Assembly (NCBI GenBank): GCA_021811185.1
Contig: JAJZPL010000002.1
Span: 95,917-159,916, forward strand
Direction: 5' to 3'
From: a bacterium
Lineage (GTDB): Bacteria; Elusimicrobiota; Elusimicrobia; Elusimicrobiales; UBA9959
Length of the DNA: 64,000 bases
Shown here: one piece after another, positions 1 to 8,326 of the stretch
Layout of the letters: each line of letters opens with the position of its first letter
How positions within the stretch are numbered: the first letter of the stretch is position 1
Translations under genes and position numbers: made by a program
Notes under the pieces: model-generated
The model's input: the letters and a program-made list of their open reading frames with translations, nothing else
Told to the model about the DNA's origin: nothing
Database searches by the model: none

Positions 1-132
1 GAAATCCATGTACATCTTGTTGAGCTCGTCGGAGCGTTTCAGGTCGGCGGGAGAGATCTTCTCATAGCCGTTCTTGTTGGTGAAAGAGAGGTCCTGCTGC
101 TTGCCGGTCTTTTTCGCGGGTTTAGTTTTCAT
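1..132 (-). CDS. N-terminal fragment of a protein running off the left edge (MKTKPAKKTGKQQDLSFTNKNGYEKISPADLKRSDELNKMYMDF...); possibly an M18-type aminopeptidase
   Basis: Open frame on minus strand from ATG at 130-132; purine-rich RBS upstream; family is a weak guess from the N-terminus. Confidence 0.45.
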   Translation of the reverse strand, partial: MKTKPAKKTGKQQDLSFTNKNGYEKISPADLKRSDELNKMYMDF

Positions 133-216
133 TGCTGCCTCCTGTGGCGGTTTTGCTGGAAATTCTATTTATATATTAGCATAATCTTTTTGCTATTATA
201 GTACTACCGAATCAAC

Positions 217-1425
217 ATGAATTCCGACGGCTACTCCAAAAAAGTCCTAACCCTCATCTTCTGCCTCAGCCTTTTTAACTATATAGACCGCCAGGTCCTT
301 TACGCGGTCTTCCCGCTTATAAAAACGGACCTGCGCCTGAGCGATTCCGAGCTGGGCTTCCTGGCCTCCTCGTTCATGATCGTCTATATGTGCTTCGCCC
401 CTTTCACAGGGTACCTGGGCGACAGGATACGCCGGCCGCTCATCCTGGGCGTAAGCGCCATTTTCTGGAGCATCTCCACGGTCTTCAGCGGCATCGCGAA
501 GACCTACGGCCAGCTGATCTTCGCCCGCTCGGCGGTAGGCATAGGCGAGGCGGGTTACGCCACCGTCTCCCCGTCTTTCCTGGCGGAGTGGTTCCCGGTG
601 GAAAAGCGGGCCAGGGTGATGGCCCTTTACGCGCTGGCCATCCCGGCCGGCAGCGCCGTGGGCTACCTGCTGGGCGGCTACCTGGGCCAGCGATTCGGCT
701 GGCGTAACGCCTTTTATATAGTGGCCGTGCCGGGGATGCTGCTGGGCGTGACCTCGTTCTTCCTGAAAGAAACTCCGGAAAAGAAGGAGCGCTCGGAGCA
801 TATCCCGCTGAAGGGCTACCTTGCGCTTTTTAAGAACCGCACCTACCTGCTGATCAGCCTCTCGCAGGCCATCGGCACTTTCTCCATAGGCGGGCTGGCC
901 GCCTGGATGCCTTCCTATTTCGTGCGCGCCTTCGGGCTGTCCGTGGCCAGGGCCGGCTTCCTTTTCGGCGCGGTTACGGTGACGGCGGGCATCGCCGGCA
1001 GTTTCGCCGGGGGCTGGGCGGCCGACTGGCTGCACAAGCGCACCAGACGCGCCTACTTCATAGTGGGCTACCTTAGTTTCTTCATCAGTATCCCGTTCGG
1101 GGTACTGGCCGTGCTTACCTCGAACCTGAACCTGGCGCTCGCCATGGTCTTCCTGTCCGAGTTCTTCATCTTCGCCTATTCCGGGCCTTACCACGCCGCT
1201 ATCGTCGAGACCGTGCCGGTCACCATGCGCTCCATGGCCTTCGCGCTGAACATCTTCATCATCCACGCGCTGGGCGACGCGGTCTCGCCTTTCCTGCTGG
1301 GCATCGTTTCGGACGCCGCCGGCCTGCAGGTGGCCATCTTCCTCGCCATGATCTACCTGCTGCTGGGCGGAGTAACCTCCATCCTGGCGGGGGAAACTTA
1401 CAAGAAGGATTTCCATATCGCATGA
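217..1425 (+). CDS. MFS transporter (spinster-like)
   Basis: 12-TM-like protein with NYIDRQVL, GxLGDRxxRR and GxGEAGYATVSPSFLAEWFP motifs. Confidence 0.88.
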   Translation: MNSDGYSKKVLTLIFCLSLFNYIDRQVLYAVFPLIKTDLRLSDSELGFLASSFMIVYMCFAPFTGYLGDRIRRPLILGVSAIFWSISTVFSGIAKTYGQLIFARSAVGIGEAGYATVSPSFLAEWFPVEKRARVMALYALAIPAGSAVGYLLGGYLGQRFGWRNAFYIVAVPGMLLGVTSFFLKETPEKKERSEHIPLKGYLALFKNRTYLLISLSQAIGTFSIGGLAAWMPSYFVRAFGLSVARAGFLFGAVTVTAGIAGSFAGGWAADWLHKRTRRAYFIVGYLSFFISIPFGVLAVLTSNLNLALAMVFLSEFFIFAYSGPYHAAIVETVPVTMRSMAFALNIFIIHALGDAVSPFLLGIVSDAAGLQVAIFLAMIYLLLGGVTSILAGETYKKDFHIA

Positions 1426-2069
1426 AAGACCTATTCGAAGTGGTAAAAGAGACCCCGGAACTGCTGGTGATCAACAAGCCTTCGGGCCTGCTCACCATGC
1501 CCGCGCGCGGCGACCTGGCCAAGGAGAAGCACCTGGTGGGCCTGCTGCACCAGAAGTTCGGCAAGGTCTACGTGACCCACCGCCTCGACCGCGACGCCAG
1601 CGGCCTGATCATTTTCGCGCGCACCGCCGCGGCGCACCGCTACTACTCCGGGCTCTTCGAGACCCGCGAGGTGGAGAAGCACTACCTGGTGGTGGTGGAG
1701 GGAAAGATAGAGGAGCGGCGGGGCGAGATAGACAAGCCGCTGAAAGAGCGGGGCTCCGGGCGCATGTCCGTAGTGTTCGACGGTAAAAAGTCGCTCACCA
1801 GGTATTCCGTGATCGAAAAGCTGAAAGCCTCCACGATCCTGGACGTTTCCATAGTGACCGGCAGGCGGCACCAGATCCGGGCGCATATGTATTCCATCGA
1901 GCACCCGGTGCTTGGCGACAGGCTTTACGGCGACGCCGTGAAGCAGGCCAGGTACCCGCGGCTGATGCTGCATTCCTGGAAGCTCAAGTTTAAGGATATG
2001 GGCGGCAAGACCCTGTCCTTCGAAGTGTATCCGCCTAAGGATTTCATGGGCGTGCTGAAAGTGCTCTGA
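1422..2069 (+). CDS. RluA-family pseudouridine synthase
   Basis: HRLDRDASGLIIFART catalytic motif, VTGRRHQIRAH; ATGA overlap with upstream CDS. Confidence 0.92.
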   Translation: MKDLFEVVKETPELLVINKPSGLLTMPARGDLAKEKHLVGLLHQKFGKVYVTHRLDRDASGLIIFARTAAAHRYYSGLFETREVEKHYLVVVEGKIEERRGEIDKPLKERGSGRMSVVFDGKKSLTRYSVIEKLKASTILDVSIVTGRRHQIRAHMYSIEHPVLGDRLYGDAVKQARYPRLMLHSWKLKFKDMGGKTLSFEVYPPKDFMGVLKVL

Positions 2070-2101
2070 AATAATATAGAATCCGGGTATGCGCCGTTGA
2101 C

Positions 2102-2131
2102 CAAGGCATCTTCGCGGTGCCTTGTTCTTTT
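2102..2131 (+). terminator. Rho-independent terminator-like hairpin
   Basis: CAAGGCA-N9-TGCCTTG followed by TTCTTTT. Confidence 0.6.
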
Positions 2132-2183
2132 ATGAAACTCAGGGGTTCCGGGGGCATCTGATTATGCGGTACAGGGAGGGGTT

Positions 2184-2390
2184 ATGATAACCAAGAACGT
2201 CGGCAATGCGGACAGGATCATAAGGATCGTAGTCGGCCTGGCTTTATTTTTCGCGGCCTACAGCACCGGCGGCGCCGCCGCCATCGTGCTGGCTATAGCC
2301 GGGGTGATAGCGCTGGCCACGGGGCTTATAGGCTGGTGCGGCCTGTATACCCTGCTGGGCATAAACACCTGCAAGATAGACAAGCCCTAG
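2184..2390 (+). CDS. DUF2892 (YgaP-type) small membrane protein
   Basis: 68 aa, N-terminal TKNVGNADRIIRIVVG and C-terminal GWCGLYTLLGINTC motifs. Confidence 0.85.
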   Translation: MITKNVGNADRIIRIVVGLALFFAAYSTGGAAAIVLAIAGVIALATGLIGWCGLYTLLGINTCKIDKP

Positions 2391-2392
2391 CC

Positions 2393-5300
2393 TTACCTGG
2401 CGGACAGTTGCAATTCCGCCGAACTCTCGACTCCCCCGGAGAGGAAGGTTATTCCGACCTTCTGCCCGGGGGAGAGTTTTTTTAGCGCCTCGGAATAGGC
2501 CTTCAGCCCGTCCACCGGTTCCCCGTTAACCGCTATGATAACGTCGCCGGCCCTGAAGGCGGTGGCCGCCAGCGGCGAGCCCGGGGTTACGTCCTGGGCG
2601 CGCACGCCTTTCCCTTCGAACGTGAAATCCGGCACCAGGCCCGTGGAAACTTTGCGCGCGGGCCCCGCGGCCTTCACCGCGCCCGCCGCGCCGGAAGGGC
2701 GGGTGAGGAAGTCGGAATCGCCGGCCAGGTAATCTATGATCTCGCGCGCGAATTCGGCCTGTTTTACGATGCCGGCCGCGTCTATCTTCTCCGCCGTGTC
2801 GGTGGGCTTGTGGTAGTCCGCCTTGGGGCCGCTGAAGAACTGCACCGCCGGCACGCCTTTCTCTATGAAGGAAACCTGGTCGCTGGAATCCAGGTCCTCC
2901 TTTACCAGGTCGTAGTCCGCGCCGGTGACGAAACCTGCCCCGCGGAAAATATGCACCCATTTATCCGACGAGTTAGCCCCCAGCACCAGGACCTTGCCGC
3001 TCCCCAGGCGGCCGACCGTGTCGAAGTTCAAGGCGGCGTCCATCTTCTCCGCTGCACCTGCCGGCAGCCCCGTCATGAAAGCCCTTGAGCCCGCCAGCCC
3101 GGCCTCTTCCCCGTCGAAAGCGGCGAATATTATGGAGCGCGGGGCGGGGTGTTTGCCGTAATAGCGCGCCAGTTCCAGCAGCAGCGCCACGCCCGAGGCG
3201 TTGTCGTCCGCGCCCGGGTAGACCGCCCCGTTAGCGGCCGGCAGGTGGTCGTAATGCGCGCTCAATACCACGGTTTCTTCTTTTTTCGAAACTCCGGGCA
3301 GAATGCCCAGCACGTTGGCCAACCCTGGTTTGTTCTGCTCCGCGGTGAAGTCCTTTCCGTTAAAAGGTTTAAGCCCCGCTTTTTTAAATTCAGAAACTAT
3401 ATACGCGGCGGCTTTCTCATGGCCGCGCGATCCCGGGCTCCTGCCTCCGGGCAGAGCGGCCAGGAACTCCACGGTGTCCTTTATCCGGTCTTTCGAGAAG
3501 GCCGAGGGCGGTTCGGCCAGCGCCGTTCTCGGGTGAGGGTTCGGAGTTACATCCCCTCCGCCGGGAAGGTCGCGGGCCAGGGGGGAGGCCGATATCTCCC
3601 ACAGCCCGGCGGCGAGGGAATTCATCCCGCGGTCGAAAACGAGCCAGGAGTATTTGCCGTAATGCGGCAGTTTTACGGCCAGCAGCGGCAGCTTATCCGG
3701 GCTGCCCGAGATTACCAGCCCGGCGGAGAGGCCGGCGAAGACAAAAGTGTTCCCTTCGCGCGGGAAGCGGCGGTTGCCTATGGTTACGGTGTCCGTCGAG
3801 AAGCGCGCGCCGTAGACTTCCAGGTCCTTTTCCAGGCCCGGGGCCAGCCTGTTCTCCGAGCCAAGCACCCAGTAAGCGCCGCCGGAAGGCGCCGTGCCGG
3901 TGTCGGAGAGAACTGCCGGCAGGTTCTCTTTGTCCTTGGTCCAGGCGCCGGCCAGGGCGCGCCAGGGCGCGGCGGCGCCGCCGGGGGGGAGGACCAGGCC
4001 CGGGGTCTTCGCGCCCAGCAGGCGGGAAAGGGTGGGGGGAGTTTCACCCGGGTCGAGCTTCCGGAACACGTCGAAGTCCGGGTCTATCTCCAGCCGCTCG
4101 GGGCGGACCGGGGAGGTGTAGGTGTAAGTCTCTTCCCTGGAATCCATGGCCAGCATCTTGACGCGTGGCTGGCCGAGGCCCTTTATGTAGATGGACGCCG
4201 GCACCTGCAGCGCGTAGGCCGGGCCGTCCTGCTTCTGTACCAGGGTGAACTGCAGGTCGTAGCCTTCCAGCCCCGGGCCCAGCTTCACGTCCTTCAGCTC
4301 CAGCTCGGGCGCGCCCGCGCGTTCCGTCCACTGTGCGAAGAAGTCTTTGAGCCGCCCGGCCCCGGTGAATTTTTCGAAAGAAGCCCGCAGGTCCGCGTAC
4401 GAGGCGTACTTGAACTTGTTCGTCGCGTAAAAATCCCTCAGCGCTTTCCTGAAATTGTCGTCGCCGACCAGGTTCCTGAGCATGTGGAACATCATAAGGG
4501 CTTTGCCGTAGCCCACCGCTTCGGAGGCGGAGGAGTGCCGCGAGCGGAAGGCGGTCAGCGGGAAATCCTTGCCGGCCGAGACGTAGTCCGCGTACTTCTG
4601 CAGCGTGGTCATGCGGTACTCGCGCCCTTTGCCGCGGTATTCGGCTATAAGGTAGTCGGCCAGGTAGGCTGTGAGGCCTTCGGACCAGTTGCCTTTTTCA
4701 TAATCCACGAACACGCCGTTGCCCCACCAGTTGTGCAGGATCTCGTGCGGGTAGGAAGAGTTCAGGATGAAAGGCAGGCGCAGTACCTGCGGCCCGAGCA
4801 GCGTGAACGACGGGAGGCCGTAGCCGGTATCCCAGAAATTCTCTACCAGCGCGAACTTGCCGTAGGGATAAGGGCCTATCAGGTCCGAATACATCTTGAT
4901 ATACTTCGTGTCGGCTTCCAGGTATTTGGAGGCAAGCGCCTCGTCGGGCGAGCGCAGGAAAACGTAATACGTCCGCGGGCCGTCCTTGACGGAGTATTCG
5001 GAGTATTTGCCGCAGGTCAGGGTTATCTCGTCCTGGGGGACCCTGGTATCCCAGACCGTCCGGTTCGTCCCGTCCCCGGTCTTGCGGCTGACCCTGTCGC
5101 CGCCCGCCACGGTGTCGTACGGGGCCGGGAGCGCGGTCCGCAGCCGGAATGTGACCAGCGCGCCGGCCGTGAAGGGGTACCAGCCGGAGGACCCCGCCAG
5201 GTAGCAGCCGTCGGCGGAGATGATGCCGGGTGTTTCGGAGAAGGAGCGCGAATATTCCTCGGCCTGTTCGCCCAGCGGGTGCGCTATTACGCCGGCATAC

Positions 5301-5623
5301 TTAAGCCTGAAAGACCGGAAGGCTTTGGGGGAGGCCAGCCGGTAGGTTTCCATCGGCGCGGAGTCCGAAGAGAAATTGATGCCGTAGGCCGCCCCGGCCT
5401 TTTCCGCGGTAAGCGTTTCCAGCGTCCCGCCGGCGGCCGCGGGGTTGAGCCCCTGGTGCAGGGAGAAGACGTAGTAGGTCGCCGGGGCCGGCAGCGTAAC
5501 GGTGTCTTCCGCTTCCAGCCGCCCGGTGCCCGGGAAAATATCGATTTTCAAATTATGATCCACCGGCCCGGCCTGGGCCGTCCCCGCCGCCAGCATAAAG
5601 AATGAAAAGATTGTTTTTAACAT
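2393..5623 (-). CDS. Secreted M1-like aminopeptidase + M28 peptidase + PDZ domain fusion
   Basis: Signal peptide; HEILHNWWGN...E (gluzincin); LSAHYDHLP...YPGADDNASGVALLLELAR...DGEEAGLAGS (M28); C-terminal PDZ (GSPLAATAFRAGDVIIAVNGEPV). Confidence 0.85.
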   Translation of the reverse strand: MLKTIFSFFMLAAGTAQAGPVDHNLKIDIFPGTGRLEAEDTVTLPAPATYYVFSLHQGLNPAAAGGTLETLTAEKAGAAYGINFSSDSAPMETYRLASPKAFRSFRLKYAGVIAHPLGEQAEEYSRSFSETPGIISADGCYLAGSSGWYPFTAGALVTFRLRTALPAPYDTVAGGDRVSRKTGDGTNRTVWDTRVPQDEITLTCGKYSEYSVKDGPRTYYVFLRSPDEALASKYLEADTKYIKMYSDLIGPYPYGKFALVENFWDTGYGLPSFTLLGPQVLRLPFILNSSYPHEILHNWWGNGVFVDYEKGNWSEGLTAYLADYLIAEYRGKGREYRMTTLQKYADYVSAGKDFPLTAFRSRHSSASEAVGYGKALMMFHMLRNLVGDDNFRKALRDFYATNKFKYASYADLRASFEKFTGAGRLKDFFAQWTERAGAPELELKDVKLGPGLEGYDLQFTLVQKQDGPAYALQVPASIYIKGLGQPRVKMLAMDSREETYTYTSPVRPERLEIDPDFDVFRKLDPGETPPTLSRLLGAKTPGLVLPPGGAAAPWRALAGAWTKDKENLPAVLSDTGTAPSGGAYWVLGSENRLAPGLEKDLEVYGARFSTDTVTIGNRRFPREGNTFVFAGLSAGLVISGSPDKLPLLAVKLPHYGKYSWLVFDRGMNSLAAGLWEISASPLARDLPGGGDVTPNPHPRTALAEPPSAFSKDRIKDTVEFLAALPGGRSPGSRGHEKAAAYIVSEFKKAGLKPFNGKDFTAEQNKPGLANVLGILPGVSKKEETVVLSAHYDHLPAANGAVYPGADDNASGVALLLELARYYGKHPAPRSIIFAAFDGEEAGLAGSRAFMTGLPAGAAEKMDAALNFDTVGRLGSGKVLVLGANSSDKWVHIFRGAGFVTGADYDLVKEDLDSSDQVSFIEKGVPAVQFFSGPKADYHKPTDTAEKIDAAGIVKQAEFAREIIDYLAGDSDFLTRPSGAAGAVKAAGPARKVSTGLVPDFTFEGKGVRAQDVTPGSPLAATAFRAGDVIIAVNGEPVDGLKAYSEALKKLSPGQKVGITFLSGGVESSAELQLSAR

Positions 5624-5713
5624 ATGTCCCCGCCGTTTTGAAAAAATATTACAATATAGTACAACTTTTAAAACGGGCAGTCAGAGGACGCCCGCGCAGG
5701 CACTGGAGAACAT

Positions 5714-6943
5714 ATGAAACAAGGGACGAAGACCGCGCTGCTGCTGGTGATAGACGCCATGGGCCTTTCTACGCTGGAATACCTGCTCTCCAAATATCCC
5801 GGCAAGGTGAACCTGCCGAACCTCTCCCGGCTGGGCCTGGGCGGCATCGTCGCGCCGGAGTTTAAAAAGCGCTTCCCGGTAAAAGCCTCCGGCAAGGCTT
5901 ACGCCGCGGGCGTCTCGCAGGTGTCCGCCACCGCCGACAGCCTGGTGGGCCACCGCGAGATGATGGGCGTGATCGACCACCGCACCTACGACCTGTTCAA
6001 CGACGGGTTCAGCAAGGAGTACCTGGCCGAGCTGGAGCGCCGCATCGGCCGCAAGACCTTCTTCAACAAGATGGCGGGCGGCCTGGAGGCCATAGAGCTG
6101 AACGCCGCGGAGCACGAACGCACGGGCTCGCCCATCGTCTACGCCAGCAAGTGCGACCCTCTGATCCAGCTGGCCATGAACGAGGATATCATCCCTGTGC
6201 CCGAGCAGCACAAGATCGCCGACATCGCCTTCTCGCTCGGCCGCGAGATGGGCATCCCGATAACCCGCGCCATCGCGCGCTCCTATATAAGGAACAAGCA
6301 GGGCGAGATCATCCGCACCTCCAACCGGCACGACGCCGTGCTGCCTATCGGCCAGGATACCCTGGTGGACATTCTTCACAGGAACGCGGTCTGGACCGTG
6401 GCCGTGGGCAAGACCAGCGACCTGGTGAACACGTCGTATCACGCCAAGGTAAAGCTCAACAAGGAGATCTTCATCGATCCTTCGCTGAAGCTGCGCTTCG
6501 TGCACGCCAAGAAAAAGGACACCAACCCTTTCTCCATCCAGGGCACTATCAACGCGCTGCAGGCGGCGCACGCCGTGTACCGCCCCAAGGGCACGTTCAT
6601 CTTCACGAACCTCGTCGACACCGACAGCGTATACGGCCACACCCGCGATATCGAGGGCGGGCTGAAGTCGCTGGAGGAGATAGACCGGACGCTGCCGCTG
6701 ATCGAAAAGAACCTGGCCAAGGGCGACCTGCTGGGCATCACGGCTGACCACGGCATGCTGCACCGCGAGGACTACGGCTACCATAACAACGAGCCGCTGC
6801 CTTTCATCGCTTACCGCAAAGGCTGCGACAGGAAGCTCGGCGGGCTTAAGACCGGGCAGATGAAAGGGCTGGCCGACATCGGGAACGTGTTCGCGCAGTT
6901 CTTCGGCTTGCAGGGGGAATACAAGAAGATCGTTAAGCTGTAA
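5714..6943 (+). CDS. Phosphopentomutase-like alkaline-phosphatase-superfamily metalloenzyme
   Basis: DAMG...LPNLSRLGLGG, DSLVGHREMMGV, TNLVDTDSVYGHTRD, ITADHGM; DeoB-like architecture. Confidence 0.8.
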   Translation: MKQGTKTALLLVIDAMGLSTLEYLLSKYPGKVNLPNLSRLGLGGIVAPEFKKRFPVKASGKAYAAGVSQVSATADSLVGHREMMGVIDHRTYDLFNDGFSKEYLAELERRIGRKTFFNKMAGGLEAIELNAAEHERTGSPIVYASKCDPLIQLAMNEDIIPVPEQHKIADIAFSLGREMGIPITRAIARSYIRNKQGEIIRTSNRHDAVLPIGQDTLVDILHRNAVWTVAVGKTSDLVNTSYHAKVKLNKEIFIDPSLKLRFVHAKKKDTNPFSIQGTINALQAAHAVYRPKGTFIFTNLVDTDSVYGHTRDIEGGLKSLEEIDRTLPLIEKNLAKGDLLGITADHGMLHREDYGYHNNEPLPFIAYRKGCDRKLGGLKTGQMKGLADIGNVFAQFFGLQGEYKKIVKL

Positions 6944-6962
6944 CTGGCTGGACTGGAAATAA

Positions 6963-7011
6963 AAAAAGGGGACAGGCTACTTTATCAAATAAAGTAGCCT
7001 GTCCCCTTTTT
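6963..7011. terminator. Perfect 23-bp inverted repeat with 3-nt loop; bidirectional terminator or REP/MITE-like element
   Basis: AAAAAGGGGACAGGCTACTTTAT-CAA-ATAAAGTAGCCTGTCCCCTTTTT between convergent genes. Confidence 0.75.
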
Positions 7012-7014
7012 GGC

Positions 7015-8256
7015 TTATTTGGCGGCGGCCACGGCCTGCGGGAAAACAGGCGCTACGAAAGAGGGGTCCACGAAAGCCCGGTAGGACTGGGGCGTGAGGG
7101 CGTCCCAGGTATACCTGTTGCCGGCGTTCCAGAGCACCCAGCTCTCAAGGTAGTTAAGGTGCGCCGCCGTGAGCTGCGCGCGGACCTGCGCCGGGCCGTA
7201 TTTCGGGACGCCGAGGTTGAAGTCCTGCAGGTAAGGGCGCAGCTTGGCGTAATTGGGGCCAAGTTTCACCATGGCGTCCTTCAGGCCCCGGTTGATCACC
7301 TTGTAGGGCTCGGCGTTGGGGCTCTTCAGGCCGTATTCGCCCGGGTAGTAGTGGGAAGGGTACATCATGGGGTAGACGTAGTCGGCGCCTGACGCCAGCG
7401 TGGCTATATCCTGGCCGATGCCCATGTCGTCCTTAACCGTGGTGGTCAGGCCGAACACGTCGGCCGAGATCTTAACGTTGTAGGGCGCCAGGCGCTTGCG
7501 CGCGTAGTCCAGGAAATCCTTCAAATTGCTCGTGGCCGTCTGGCGGTTATGCGGCTTGGAGTAGCGGCAGAGCGCCGTGTTGCCCTCGGACGGGTAGCGC
7601 AGGTAGTCGAACTGGATCGAGTCGACGCCCAGCTTGGCGGCCAGTTCCGCGATGTCCAGGTTATAGTCCCACACTTCATGATTGTATGGGTCCACCCAGG
7701 TGGCGCCGTTGCGGCTGCGCCAGAGGTCGCCGGAGGGAGTGCGCACGGCGAGGTCCTTGCGGACCTTCGGCAGCACCTTGTCCTTGAACATGACGATGCG
7801 CGCGATGGTATAGATATGCGCGTCCTTGAAATCCTTGACCATGCCGGCCGGGTCGGTGATGGCCGACTCATGGGAACCCCATTTTACGGCTTTCTCCACG
7901 CCGGGGATATAAACTTTCCCGTCGGTCTCTTTGAGGGCGATGACTACCGCGTTGAGGACGGTGCCGGACATCTTCCGGATGATCTCGCGCCTGCTCCTGG
8001 CCGAGCCTGCGCCCCAGCAGGTGAGGTGGATGCCGCGGATCTGGTGCTGGGCCAGCACCAGTTCGTGCAGGGTAGTCGTGGAAATAGCGGCCTTAACGGT
8101 TTCGGTCGCCGCCTTTACGGTATCCGTGGCCGCCTGCGTAACCGCCGGTTTGGCCGACGTGCCGGCATGGTGCCTGGGGGCCGTTTTCGCGTGGTGGGTG
8201 CCGGCGGAAGCGGGGAGGGCGGAAGCGAGAAGTAAAAAAAGCGCTGTATGAAGCAT
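7015..8256 (-). CDS. Putative glycoside hydrolase (DUF4015-like), secreted
   Basis: Signal peptide; GIHLTCWGAG, TIARIVMFKD, WVDPYNHEVWDYNLDIAELAAKLGVDSIQFDYLRYPS. Confidence 0.8.
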   Translation of the reverse strand: MLHTALFLLLASALPASAGTHHAKTAPRHHAGTSAKPAVTQAATDTVKAATETVKAAISTTTLHELVLAQHQIRGIHLTCWGAGSARSRREIIRKMSGTVLNAVVIALKETDGKVYIPGVEKAVKWGSHESAITDPAGMVKDFKDAHIYTIARIVMFKDKVLPKVRKDLAVRTPSGDLWRSRNGATWVDPYNHEVWDYNLDIAELAAKLGVDSIQFDYLRYPSEGNTALCRYSKPHNRQTATSNLKDFLDYARKRLAPYNVKISADVFGLTTTVKDDMGIGQDIATLASGADYVYPMMYPSHYYPGEYGLKSPNAEPYKVINRGLKDAMVKLGPNYAKLRPYLQDFNLGVPKYGPAQVRAQLTAAHLNYLESWVLWNAGNRYTWDALTPQSYRAFVDPSFVAPVFPQAVAAAK

Positions 8257-8326
8257 ATGGATATATTTTACAATTTAGGCGCAGTGCTACGGAGAATTTT
8301 ATTCGCGGTCCGCTGTCGGGGGTTTT

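Noticed and set aside
3149-5605. 818-aa plus-strand ORF opposite the protease gene
   Set aside because: Antisense frame of a high-GC gene; no recognisable domain, whereas the minus-strand frame has clear catalytic motifs
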